From Bacteroides sp. M10 (lineage in GTDB: Bacteria > Bacteroidota > Bacteroidia > Bacteroidales > Bacteroidaceae): 64,000 nucleotides of DNA. Shown one piece after another: positions 36,228 to 44,005 of the stretch. A program made the position numbers and the translations under genes. How positions within the stretch are numbered: the first letter of the stretch is position 1; the number at the start of each line of letters is the position of its first letter. The notes beneath the pieces were generated by a model, which worked only from the letters and a program-made list of their open reading frames with translations, was not told the DNA's origin and made no database searches. The stretch spans positions 1,508,501-1,572,500 of the forward strand of contig NZ_CP060488.1 in the NCBI RefSeq assembly GCF_014334015.1, given 5' to 3'.

Positions 36228-37424
36228 TTAATACATTAGCCCGAACAACCAAAGTGGAATCTCGTTGTTGAATCCGATTTCTATGTTGTCAAGGGCTAGG
36301 TATCCATTCTCCACTCCCGCTAATTGTTTTTGAGTTTTGTTTTTACCACCTATTTCGAAATTATATGTTTCATTCAATGTGAAATCTATTTGGGAAGAAT
36401 AGGTAACCTTATGTTTTACAACTGTTTGATTAAAGAAGAATGTTTCCCGGACATTTCCTATATCTGTTTTTTCTCCTCCCAATGCGTATGCATAATTTGT
36501 GTTACCTAAATAAATTTTTTCCGGTTTTGCCAGTTGTTTGATGCCGGAAGCTTCTTTGTCAAGTAGTAGGATGGCTTGGGCTTTTTGGAGATAGGATAGA
36601 TAATTCAACAGACTGATACGACTGACTTCTATCTCCTTACTAAGCATTGATATATTGGGAATATAGGGTACAAGTCCGGCGAGTATGGCAAATAGTTTTT
36701 TTATTTTGCCAATGGAGTAATAATCTATTTTTTCAGTAGAAGGTAGATCTACATCCAGAATTGTATTCAGGGTGGCTAATAGTTTCTCATGATACAATAT
36801 TTTATCTTCTTTATAAAAAGGGAAATAGCCGTAAGTTAAGTATTCGTTGAACGCTACAAGCGGCTTCAACTGTTTGTTTACGTTCATGGCCATTTCGATA
36901 TGTCGGTTCAGAATATCAGAAAGTGTAAGTGCTTCCATTTTATATCCATATTCGAATAGTAAGAATTCACGGAAAGAAAGGCCATGAAGATGATAGGTAA
37001 CAGCCCTTCTTGAGAGGTCTGCTTCGCCTTTGTGTATTTCCAATAAAGAAGATCCTGTGAATACTATTTTTATGTCCGGATAACTGTCATAGATGTTCTT
37101 TATTTCTCTTGACCAGGTGGGGTATTTGTGTACTTCGTCCAAAAACAAAGCTTTTCCTCCCATTTTCTGAAACTCGTCAGCCAGTTCAAATAATGAATGA
37201 GTGGTGAACCATATATTGTCTAATGAAACGTAGAGTGCTTCATTGCCATAGCCGGGGTAATGCTCTTTTATGTATTGAAGCATCAGGGTGGTTTTTCCTG
37301 TTCCGCGTGCACCTGTTATAGCTATCAGTCGATTGTCCCAACGAATTTCATGATACAGGTATCTGATGAAATCCAGAGAGACCCGTTCTTTAAGTTGATA
37401 GAATGTGGTGAATAACTGTTTCAT
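36228..37424 (-). CDS. AAA-family ATPase with DUF4143-type C-terminus
   Basis: 398 residues. Walker A GARGTGKTTL (G38-L47), Walker B-like KALFLDEVHKYP, sensor-like FTGSSLLEI. The C-terminal 150 residues resemble DUF4143, often nuclease-like, but I see no intact PD-(D/E)xK set. Such ATPases are scattered in Bacteroides genomes as single genes; their job is unsettled (STAND-like NTPase, stress or defence roles have been suggested). Expression is set by an unusual promoter in which a long inverted repeat fills the -33/-7 spacer (37449-37516). Confidence 0.85.
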   Translation of the reverse strand: MKQLFTTFYQLKERVSLDFIRYLYHEIRWDNRLIAITGARGTGKTTLMLQYIKEHYPGYGNEALYVSLDNIWFTTHSLFELADEFQKMGGKALFLDEVHKYPTWSREIKNIYDSYPDIKIVFTGSSLLEIHKGEADLSRRAVTYHLHGLSFREFLLFEYGYKMEALTLSDILNRHIEMAMNVNKQLKPLVAFNEYLTYGYFPFYKEDKILYHEKLLATLNTILDVDLPSTEKIDYYSIGKIKKLFAILAGLVPYIPNISMLSKEIEVSRISLLNYLSYLQKAQAILLLDKEASGIKQLAKPEKIYLGNTNYAYALGGEKTDIGNVRETFFFNQTVVKHKVTYSSQIDFTLNETYNFEIGGKNKTQKQLAGVENGYLALDNIEIGFNNEIPLWLFGLMY

Positions 37425-37448
37425 AGGAGTAACTTATTGATTCTTCTA

Positions 37449-37516
37449 CAAAGATATAATTGTATTCTCTAATAAACAAAAATAGTTTGATTTTGTTTAC
37501 CAGAGAATACAATTAT
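37449..37516 (-). promoter_or_regulatory. AAA ATPase promoter inside a long inverted repeat
   Basis: Minus strand: TTTG (37480 to 37477), 20 bp, then TATCTTTG (37456 to 37449), a near-perfect Bacteroides promoter 25 bp before the start codon. The spacer holds the arm ATAATTGTATTCTCT (37456-37470), which pairs perfectly with AGAGAATACAATTAT (37502-37516). Inner TAAACAAAA/TTTTGTTTA extends the symmetry, with two mismatched pairs between. A dimeric repressor or the ATPase itself could bind here. Confidence 0.75.
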
Positions 37517-37555
37517 GCTTGTTTTGAGTCGAATACTGTAAATCCTATATTCTAT

Positions 37556-39055
37556 TTACTTGGCGTATTCAGCCCAATTGGTATTCTTCATGTCGCCACT
37601 CTTAGCCAACTCTGCGTGCATGCCCAGTGCAGCCTGAATAGCGTGCGGAGTCTGTGCTCTATTACCGGCCAGTTTGAGGTAATCCCAAAGAAGCTCTTTA
37701 TAGTCAGGATGTGCACAGTTTTCGATGATGGCTTGTGCGCGTTCTTTCGGGCTCTTGCCACGAAGATCGGCAACACCTTGCTCGGTGATAACGATGTTGA
37801 CATCGTGCTCTGTGTGGTCGTGGTGGGATACCATCGGTACGATCGCACTGATTTTACCTTCTTTGGCCACAGACGGACAAGTGAAGATGGAAATGTAAGC
37901 GTTGCGGGTAAAGTCTCCCGAACCACCGATGCCGTTCATCATTTTTGTTCCGCCGATATGGGTAGAGTTTACATTGCCGTACAGGTCAACTTCGATGGCT
38001 GTATTGATAGAAATGATACCGAGACGACGAACCACTTCCGGGCTGTTTGAGATTTCCGACGGACGGAGAACCAGTTTATCGCGGAAGAAATCCATATCGT
38101 TGTAAATGCCTTCCAGGCAGTCATTTGTAACAGTCAGTGAGCAGGCGCTACCAAATTTGATACGTCCTTCGCGAATCAAACCGATCACGGAATTCTGGAT
38201 TACCTCTGTGTACATTTCAAATGCAGGAATCGTTTTGTCACGTCCCAATGCACCGAGTACAGCGTTGGCGATGTTTCCTACACCCGATTGCAAAGGCAAG
38301 AAACTAGACGGGATGATACCGCGTTTCATGTCGGCAGCAAGGAAGTCGGCAACATTCTGCCCGATTTTGTCGGTCAACGGATCAGCAGCAGCGAAAGAAC
38401 GCGCTTCATCCGGCCAGTTGGTTTCCACTACGCCTATAATCTTTTTCGGGTCTACCTGAACGTAAGGCAGTCCGATACGGTCACTCGGTTTGTAGATCGG
38501 TATTTCGCGGCGGTAAGGCGGGTCGAGCGGTTCGTATACGTCGTGCATACCCATACCGGATTTGCTGTGTGCGCTGTTCAACTCCACGATAATCTGGTCG
38601 GCAAGACGGCAGATAGTCGGCGAAATACCACCCGCGGCAGTCAGATAAATCTTTCCGTCGGGAGTCACTTCGCAGGCTTCGATGATGGCTACGTTCACTT
38701 TGCCCATGAACCCGTAGCGCACTTCCTGTGCCATTTGTGAGAGGTGTATGTCGTTGTAGGCAATCTCTCCGTTGTTCACAGCTTTGCGGAAGTCGGCGTT
38801 GGTAGTATAAGGAGCGCGGTAGCGGATGGCTTTGGCACGTGACAGTACGCCGTCACAGGATTCTCCTGTTGATGCGCCTGTGAAAATTCCTACTTGAAAC
38901 GGGTTTCCTTTCGCATGTTCTGCTTCAGCAATTTTTGCGAGTTCGGCTGTTACAGCCTTGGCCGTTCCGGCGGGAGTAAATCCGCTTAGGCCGATGTTGT
39001 AGCCATGTTTAATCAGGCTTGCAGCTTCCGCTGCCGAAATACGATTGAATGACAT
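37556..39055 (-). CDS. Acetyl-CoA hydrolase / CoA transferase family protein
   Basis: 499 residues from ATG 39055 (MSFNRISAAEAASLI); upstream in-frame sequence is not family-like. It carries the two-domain class I CoA-transferase/acetyl-CoA hydrolase fold: GYNIGLSGFTPAG near the N-terminus, IFTGASTGESCDGVLSR, and HIGGTKMMNGIGGSGDF toward the C-terminus, followed by VITEQGVADLRGKSPKERA. It probably moves CoA between acetate and succinate or a related acid in fermentation. Sequence cannot separate hydrolase from succinyl-CoA:acetate CoA-transferase. Confidence 0.9.
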   Translation of the reverse strand: MSFNRISAAEAASLIKHGYNIGLSGFTPAGTAKAVTAELAKIAEAEHAKGNPFQVGIFTGASTGESCDGVLSRAKAIRYRAPYTTNADFRKAVNNGEIAYNDIHLSQMAQEVRYGFMGKVNVAIIEACEVTPDGKIYLTAAGGISPTICRLADQIIVELNSAHSKSGMGMHDVYEPLDPPYRREIPIYKPSDRIGLPYVQVDPKKIIGVVETNWPDEARSFAAADPLTDKIGQNVADFLAADMKRGIIPSSFLPLQSGVGNIANAVLGALGRDKTIPAFEMYTEVIQNSVIGLIREGRIKFGSACSLTVTNDCLEGIYNDMDFFRDKLVLRPSEISNSPEVVRRLGIISINTAIEVDLYGNVNSTHIGGTKMMNGIGGSGDFTRNAYISIFTCPSVAKEGKISAIVPMVSHHDHTEHDVNIVITEQGVADLRGKSPKERAQAIIENCAHPDYKELLWDYLKLAGNRAQTPHAIQAALGMHAELAKSGDMKNTNWAEYAK

Positions 39056-39135
39056 AAATAGTAAATTTCGTGTTAAAATACAGTTGATATTTTTATTGAT
39101 AATTAATTCGAAACTCAATGAGTCCACGGGCTCTC

Positions 39136-39606
39136 TCAATACTTCCGTTGAAGTATCTCTCCCCAGATAATAGCGCGTCGGGCTTCTTCTGCGGAGTGAA
39201 TCGTGAAATCGTGTTCGTTATCAGTTGATTCGGTGTGAGAGTTATAATGAGAACCTTGTTGGGAATTTCGTTTATCTTGTGCGGCACTGTTTGCCAGGGA
39301 TGCAGAAACGGAAATTTCTTCTTTTTTTCTTTTCTGCTGCGCGGCTGGTTTCGCCGTCTTTTTGGGAGACTGTTGCGGTGACGTTTGTTTCAGGGGTTTA
39401 GGCTGAAATAATTCTTCCAGCGACTTGGGGCCTCCCCATGCCTCGGGCATAGGAACTGCATCCGGAGCTACTTCAACGGGGGATGGCATCGGGGAAACGG
39501 GGCGTTTATTCTTAGCTTTTTTCGATTTACTATTCTTATTCACCTCTTTGAATATTCCCACAAGAATGACACCTGCTATCAAGAGAAATTTCAAAAAATC
39601 TTCCAT
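39136..39606 (-). CDS. Membrane-anchored low-complexity protein
   Basis: 156 residues. One N-terminal membrane helix (FLKFLLIAGVILVGIF, 4-19), then a long basic, Pro/Lys/Gln-rich, probably disordered region. The C-terminal EEARRAIIWGEILQRKY is conserved in small Bacteroidales proteins of this kind. No enzymatic motif. It lies 80 bp upstream of, and co-oriented with, the CoA transferase gene; a link between them is only positional. Confidence 0.65.
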   Translation of the reverse strand: MEDFLKFLLIAGVILVGIFKEVNKNSKSKKAKNKRPVSPMPSPVEVAPDAVPMPEAWGGPKSLEELFQPKPLKQTSPQQSPKKTAKPAAQQKRKKEEISVSASLANSAAQDKRNSQQGSHYNSHTESTDNEHDFTIHSAEEARRAIIWGEILQRKY

Positions 39607-39678
39607 TGTGTTTCACTGCTAATTAGTAATCTGCCAAAGTTACGTATTTTATCTGGTTCAGGCTAACTTTTTATTATG

Positions 39679-39756
39679 AAAAAAGGGCAGCTTCACAGCT
39701 CCCCTTAATTTTTTTAACCTAAACCTTAACTATGAAAAAATCTAATGTTTCTTTCA
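39679..39756 (-). ncRNA. Candidate small RNA with intrinsic terminator
   Basis: Minus-strand transcript of about 78 nt. A promoter-like TTGG-N19-CACATTTG lies just upstream (39792 to 39762). The transcript would end in a hairpin, GGG-x-AGCT / AGCT-x-CCC on 39683-39706, followed by T6. It contains a 12-codon frame, MKETLDFFIVKV, from ATG 39757, at or next to the predicted start of transcription. The hairpin also has a T-run on the other strand. Whether the product is RNA or a leaderless micro-peptide is unknown. Confidence 0.5.
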
Positions 39757-39761
39757 TTGCA

Positions 39762-39792
39762 CAAATGTGAAAAATAAATTTAAATTTGCCAA
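39762..39792 (-). promoter_or_regulatory. Promoter of the candidate small RNA
   Basis: Minus strand TTGG (39792 to 39789), 19 bp, CACATTTG (39769 to 39762; one mismatch to TAnnTTTG). The same TTGG form of the -33 box occurs at the HU-like gene promoter (43902). Confidence 0.5.
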
Positions 39793-39905
39793 GCATATCG
39801 CCTAAAAATGTTTATTCCCTTAACATTAATTACAAAATTGCTTGCCAAATCATAAGTTTTTGCGTTATTTTGATATCAATTCACTACTTATTGAAAGCGA
39901 AGCCG

Positions 39906-39913
39906 TATCTTTG
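39906..39913 (+). promoter_or_regulatory. -7 box of miaB
   Basis: TATCTTTG, perfect consensus, 29 bp before the miaB start at 39943. The 330-bp gap 39607-39936 otherwise holds the candidate small RNA and AT-rich sequence. Confidence 0.6.
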
Positions 39914-39942
39914 CATCCGAATTTTTAAACTAAGATTTGAGT

Positions 39943-41325
39943 ATGAACGAATTAACGGGAGCGGACTTTAAATCCGCAACTGAAATGAATGATGACAACA
40001 AAAAGTTGTTTATCGAAACCTATGGCTGCCAGATGAATGTAGCCGACAGTGAGGTGATTGCCTCGGTGATGCAAATGGCGGGTTATTCCGTAGCCGAAAC
40101 GCTGGAGGAAGCCGATGCCGTGTTTATGAATACTTGTTCCATCCGCGACAATGCGGAGCAAAAGATTCTGAATCGCCTGGAGTTTTTCCACTCGCTGAAG
40201 AAAAAGAAAAAGCACCTGATTGTAGGTGTATTGGGCTGTATGGCCGAACGGGTAAAGGATGATCTGATAACGAATCATCATGTCGACCTCGTTGTGGGGC
40301 CGGATGCTTACCTGACGTTGCCCGACCTGATTGCTGCCGTAGAAACCGGTGAAAAAGCAATCAATGTGGAACTTTCTACTACCGAGACTTATCGGGATGT
40401 GATTCCGTCGCGTATCTGCGGCAATCATATTTCGGGTTTTGTATCCATCATGCGTGGCTGCAATAACTTCTGCACCTATTGCATCGTGCCCTATACTCGT
40501 GGACGTGAGCGTAGCCGTGACGTAGAAAGTATCCTGAATGAAGTGGCAGACCTCGTGGCGAAAGGCTATAAGGAAGTCACCTTGTTGGGGCAGAACGTCA
40601 ACTCTTACCGTTTTGAAAGACCGACAGGCGAAGTGGTTACTTTCCCGATGTTGCTCCGAACAGTGGCCGAAGCTGCTCCGGGAGTGCGTATTCGTTTCAC
40701 AACTTCCCATCCGAAAGACATGAGCGATGAGACGTTGGAAGTAATTGCGCAAGTCCCCAATGTGTGTAAACATATCCATCTGCCTGTGCAGAGCGGCAGT
40801 TCGCGTATTCTGAAACTGATGAACCGTAAATATACCCGTGAGTGGTATCTGGACCGGGTGGCAGCTATCAAACGTATCATCCCTGATTGCGGATTGACTA
40901 CCGATATTTTCTCCGGTTTTCATTCTGAAACGGAAGAGGATCATGCTTTGTCACTTTCGCTGATGGAAGAATGTGGATACGATGCTGCTTTCATGTTTAA
41001 ATACTCCGAACGTCCGGGAACGTATGCATCGAAGCATCTCGAAGATAATGTGTCCGAAGAGGTGAAAGTACGCCGCCTGAACGAAATTATCGCTTTGCAG
41101 AACCGTCTGTCTGCCGAATCCAACCAGCGTTGCATCGGTAAAACGTATGAAGTACTTGTGGAAGGAGTTTCCAAGCGTTCGCGCGACCAGCTGTTCGGGC
41201 GTACGGAGCAGAACCGTGTGGTGGTGTTCGACAGAGGTACGCACCGTGTAGGTGATTTTGTCAACGTGCGTGTCACGGAAGCCAGTTCGGCTACGCTGAA
41301 AGGGGAAGAGGTCGTTTCAAATTAG
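39943..41325 (+). CDS. miaB: tRNA-2-methylthio-N6-dimethylallyladenosine synthase
   Basis: 460 residues from ATG 39943; a TTG 6 bp upstream is not needed. N-terminal UPF0004 domain with three conserved Cys (FIETYGCQMN, NTCSIRDN, GVLGCMAERV), a radical SAM core with GCNNFCTYCIVPYTRGRERSR (C-x3-C-x2-C), and a C-terminal TRAM domain (about 390-455). It adds the methylthio group to i6A37 of tRNAs reading UNN codons, using two 4Fe-4S clusters. It ends before a strong bidirectional hairpin. Confidence 0.95.
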   Translation: MNELTGADFKSATEMNDDNKKLFIETYGCQMNVADSEVIASVMQMAGYSVAETLEEADAVFMNTCSIRDNAEQKILNRLEFFHSLKKKKKHLIVGVLGCMAERVKDDLITNHHVDLVVGPDAYLTLPDLIAAVETGEKAINVELSTTETYRDVIPSRICGNHISGFVSIMRGCNNFCTYCIVPYTRGRERSRDVESILNEVADLVAKGYKEVTLLGQNVNSYRFERPTGEVVTFPMLLRTVAEAAPGVRIRFTTSHPKDMSDETLEVIAQVPNVCKHIHLPVQSGSSRILKLMNRKYTREWYLDRVAAIKRIIPDCGLTTDIFSGFHSETEEDHALSLSLMEECGYDAAFMFKYSERPGTYASKHLEDNVSEEVKVRRLNEIIALQNRLSAESNQRCIGKTYEVLVEGVSKRSRDQLFGRTEQNRVVVFDRGTHRVGDFVNVRVTEASSATLKGEEVVSN

Positions 41326-41419
41326 TTTGCAAGAGAATTTTAAGATCGAACAAATATTGCACGAATTAGCAGATTATTTCATTTAATGTGCTACCTACGG
41401 CTTACTATATTTCTCATTG

Positions 41420-41482
41420 CAGAGGACGCAAAAAACGCAGAGGTATTATTTTCTTTAATCTCTGTGTCTTTTGTGTCCTCTG
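41420..41482. terminator. Long bidirectional terminator hairpin
   Basis: The 23-nt arms 41420-41442 (starting CAGAGGACGC) and 41460-41482 (ending GTGTCCTCTG) pair with 20 Watson-Crick pairs, two G-T and one mismatch, around a 17-nt loop, then T7. It lies between convergent miaB and the S24 repressor gene. The CAGAGGACGCA-type arm looks like a dispersed repeat seen in other Bacteroides convergent gaps, from memory only. Confidence 0.8.
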
Positions 41483-41521
41483 TGTTTTTTTCGTCTTTTT
41501 GGCTCTCTTTTACGATGAGAT

Positions 41522-42235
41522 TTACATCATCATGTGCCTCCTGATGGAGAACTTCACAATCGCCATTGCATTGATGGACGCAAATGGAATGTCCATCGGT
41601 TCGTGGTGTGTATTGTAACTCACCAGTTTGAGATATCCCTCCTTATCGGAACGGTTCACGTATTTCACTGCCAGATACTCGTCTCCGTCAATCATAAACG
41701 ACACCAGATATATTTCCCCGTAAATGACATTATCGAAGCTGCTGATTTCTTTATATCCGATAATGTCTCCCGATTTCAATATAGGATACATGCTGTCTCC
41801 GTTGACATAGACTGCTCCGTCGCAGATGGAAATATTCGGAATTAATATCTTTCCCAGTGCATACTGCTTTTTGTTGGTGAACAATGTTTTCAGGTTTGCA
41901 GCTGCCGTAATATCGTATAATGTCACGCTACGGTCGTCTATTGGTTCGGGTGTTTTCGGATTGTGTATAATCTCGACTTCTCCCTGCACCAGTTCGCTTT
42001 CGCAATATCTTGATTGGTGTTTCGGATTTCCCTTTCCCAATAATAGCCAATTGTAGTCCACCTTGTCCCCGAATTTATCGAGTAACAGGCGGAAGTCAAT
42101 GCTATTTCGTGCACCCCAATTGGATACTGTAGCGCGTGAGACGCCTAAATATTCAGCTAATTCGCTGTCGTTCTTGAAGTTTAGCGCCTGTTTGGCACGC
42201 TTCACTATTCCTGTAACATCCAAAAATGTATCCAT
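41522..42235 (-). CDS. Phage-type repressor with S24/LexA peptidase domain
   Basis: 237 residues. N-terminal HTH (about 8-60: NDSELAEYLGVSRATVSNW). C-terminal S24 domain (about 120-225) with the Ser/Lys dyad: S in VNGDSMYPILKSGD and K in YLAVKYVNRS. Both catalytic residues are present, so RecA-triggered self-cleavage is possible. It resembles CI-type repressors rather than LexA itself. It is divergent from the 42650-45213 cassette and is the obvious candidate to bind the inverted repeat at 42359-42386. Confidence 0.85.
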   Translation of the reverse strand: MDTFLDVTGIVKRAKQALNFKNDSELAEYLGVSRATVSNWGARNSIDFRLLLDKFGDKVDYNWLLLGKGNPKHQSRYCESELVQGEVEIIHNPKTPEPIDDRSVTLYDITAAANLKTLFTNKKQYALGKILIPNISICDGAVYVNGDSMYPILKSGDIIGYKEISSFDNVIYGEIYLVSFMIDGDEYLAVKYVNRSDKEGYLKLVSYNTHHEPMDIPFASINAMAIVKFSIRRHMMM

Positions 42236-42332
42236 TCTATTATCGTTTATTTTTGATGTAAAAATTCATAAACTCGTTAATTGCTCATTGATAATTTGTT
42301 ATCTACTTTTTTAAAGTTAATTCTCAAAATCA

Positions 42333-42386
42333 TTTGTTTTCTTTGTGAAAACTGTTTTATCTTTGTAGCAACGAAATTACAAAGAT
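42333..42386 (+). promoter_or_regulatory. Cassette promoter with operator-like inverted repeat
   Basis: TTTG (42333-42336), 21 bp, TATCTTTG (42358-42365): consensus -33/-7. The -7 box lies within the left arm of a perfect 9-bp inverted repeat, ATCTTTGTA (42359-42367) and TACAAAGAT (42378-42386), with a 10-bp spacer spanning the start of transcription. Binding by the divergent S24 repressor would block the promoter. Confidence 0.7.
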
Positions 42387-42419
42387 GTTTCAAAATTATA
42401 AATTTTAAATAGAAAAACC

Positions 42420-42479
42420 ATGAGAAACCGCAAAAAGTTTACGAAAGGTTGCAAAATACCTCATTCACCCCCTTTTTAA
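42420..42479 (+). CDS. Possible 19-residue leader peptide
   Basis: ATG 42420 to TAA 42479 encodes a basic peptide starting MRNRKKFTKGCK. It is the first ATG after the cassette promoter and lies before array 2. No recognisable ribosome site. It could be a chance frame; listed because it is in the leader of a regulated transcript. Confidence 0.25.
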   Translation: MRNRKKFTKGCKIPHSPPF

Positions 42480-42526
42480 GGAAGCCGTGCCGGACGGGCG
42501 GAAGTAATATTGAGCCCGCTTACACC

Positions 42527-42646
42527 ATCTATATATCTTGCGTCTAGCATCTATATACCCAATGTGCAGCCGATATATCTCCAATATACAGCAACTATAT
42601 GTCCTGCGCGCAAGCGATATATCTCTAATATACACACGAATATTTA
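42527..42646. repeat. 22-bp-period array (array 2)
   Basis: Five 12-bp cores at 42537, 42559, 42581, 42603 and 42625, exactly 22 bp apart: CTTGCGTCTAGC, CCAATGTGCAGC, CCAATATACAGC, CCTGCGCGCAAG, CTAATATACACA. Spacers of 10 bp: ATCTATATAT, ATCTATATAC, CGATATATCT, AACTATATGT, CGATATATCT, CGAATATTTA. One spacer is identical to that of array 1 (5185, 5207). The array ends 3 bp before the ATG of the zinc-ribbon gene, so it would be transcribed in its leader. The 414-bp gap 42236-42649 also holds the promoter/operator and the possible leader peptide. Confidence 0.85.
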
Positions 42647-42649
42647 AAT

Positions 42650-42997
42650 ATGAAAATTGTAAAAACGGAAAGCAGTATGGAAACCATTATGAATCAATCT
42701 CTACACATCTGCGGATGTTGCAAGCGTAAGCTCCCACAGGAAGCCTTTTATATGAATCAGCGTACCCGGGCTTCAGATAATTACTGCAAGGAATGCCGTA
42801 AGGCAAACACGCGCAGACATCGCAATCAGGATAAAAATATATCATTTGAAAACAAACCTCTTTCTTATCCGGTAATAACCGAGGTAAAGGACTACGCTTT
42901 GCGGATGCTCCTTATCCGCCATGCCCGTCAGGTGGTGGCGGACAGTATTCGCCGGAAGCAGGAAAAGGAAAAACTACACGCACTATGGGAAGAATAA
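42650..42997 (+). CDS. Small zinc-ribbon protein
   Basis: 115 residues. Two Cys pairs, CGCC and CKEC, about 28 residues apart (ICGCCKRKLP... and NYCKECRK), form a likely zinc ribbon; the rest is basic and helical (RRHRNQDKN; RRKQEKEKLHALWEE). Start could also be ATG 42677 (METIMNQ). It overlaps the next gene by 13 bp in another frame, so the pair is probably translated together. A nucleic-acid-binding role is inferred from the zinc ribbon and basic tail. Confidence 0.65.
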   Translation: MKIVKTESSMETIMNQSLHICGCCKRKLPQEAFYMNQRTRASDNYCKECRKANTRRHRNQDKNISFENKPLSYPVITEVKDYALRMLLIRHARQVVADSIRRKQEKEKLHALWEE

Positions 42998-43875
42998 AAC
43001 AGGGGTTGGATTATTTCCCCATGAGCACCAGTTTCATGCACGACCGCGTGGTGCGTCGTGTCATGAAGCGGGAAGGTGATGCTGCTTTTGCCACATTGGT
43101 AGAAACGCTGTCGTACATCTATGCCGGAAAAGGATATTATATCTCTGCCAGTGATGAGTTTTACGATGAACTGACGGACAGCCTTTACAACACGGATATG
43201 GATGATGTGAAACGTATCATCGCCCTGTCCGTGGAATGTGGTCTGTTTGATGCCGGGCTTTTCCGCCAATACGGCATCCTGACTTCCGCCGATATCCAAC
43301 GTCAGTATCTCTTTATCACCAAGCGTCGCAGCAGTTCGTTGATAGAACCGGACTACTGCCTGTTGGAAGCGGAGGAGCTTGCATCGTATCACCCTTCTCA
43401 AAGTAGCAAAAGCTGTGCGGATGATGCTGATAACGAAACAGTCGATGCTGTAACATCAACTGCTGATTCTGTAACATCAAACACCGATTCTGCAACATCG
43501 GAAGCCGAAATGTCGACATCGGGTACACAAAACAAAGAAAAACAAATTAAAACAAACCAAAACAAATTAAACCACCTCTCTGACTCTCCTCAAGGAGAGG
43601 ACGGAGGAGGAAAAATCTTGAAAAGAAGGAAGGTGATGACACAGGAAGACATCGACAACCTGCAACCACCGTCCGACGGCACGCAGCGTAACTTCGAGGG
43701 ACTGATGGAGAACCTTCACTCTTACAAGATTCCGCCTTCCGAGCAATATGCCATTATCCTGAAAAGTAACTTCGGAGCTATCGGAAACCCTGTGTGGAAG
43801 GGATTCGGCAACATTCGCGGGAGCAATGGAAAAATCAAATTGCCGGGACATTATCTTTTGAGCGTAATTAATTAA
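42985..43875 (+). CDS. DUF4373 (Lin1244/Lin1753-like) domain protein
   Basis: 296 residues. The N-terminal GLDYFPMSTSFMHDRVVRRV matches the DUF4373 opening (LDYFP), a domain found in phage and mobile-element proteins of Bacteroides near replication or DNA-binding genes. The middle (about 150-200) is Thr/Ser/Asp-rich and low complexity (repeated TADSVTS-like motifs). The C-terminal 90 residues form a second small domain (LQPPSDGTQRNFEGLMENL...). Replication-initiation-like activity is suspected for the family but not shown. Confidence 0.75.
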   Translation: MGRIKQGLDYFPMSTSFMHDRVVRRVMKREGDAAFATLVETLSYIYAGKGYYISASDEFYDELTDSLYNTDMDDVKRIIALSVECGLFDAGLFRQYGILTSADIQRQYLFITKRRSSSLIEPDYCLLEAEELASYHPSQSSKSCADDADNETVDAVTSTADSVTSNTDSATSEAEMSTSGTQNKEKQIKTNQNKLNHLSDSPQGEDGGGKILKRRKVMTQEDIDNLQPPSDGTQRNFEGLMENLHSYKIPPSEQYAIILKSNFGAIGNPVWKGFGNIRGSNGKIKLPGHYLLSVIN

Positions 43876-43901
43876 TTTATGAACGCACTTTGAAAAAATG
43901 A

Positions 43902-43933
43902 TTGGGTCAGTCTGAATAATACCCGTATCTTTA
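43902..43933 (+). promoter_or_regulatory. Promoter of the HU-like/amidase/smalltalk unit
   Basis: TTGG (43902-43905), 20 bp, TATCTTTA (43926-43933). The spacing fits the Bacteroides sigma factor; the -7 box has one mismatch. It separates the downstream unit from the DUF4373 gene transcript. Confidence 0.55.
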
Positions 43934-44005
43934 CAGTGTCATTAAGCTTAAGGACAACACTAAACTAATTTATTAACACGTAAAAACTATTACAATTATG
44001 CAGTA

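Noticed and set aside
37456..37516. Invertible (phase-variable) promoter flanked by inverted repeats
   Set aside because: The segment between the arms is only 31 bp and no recombinase gene is near; an operator is more likely.
39952..40944. 330-codon open frame antisense to miaB
   Set aside because: It mirrors miaB codon structure, has no family-like motif, and miaB is certain.
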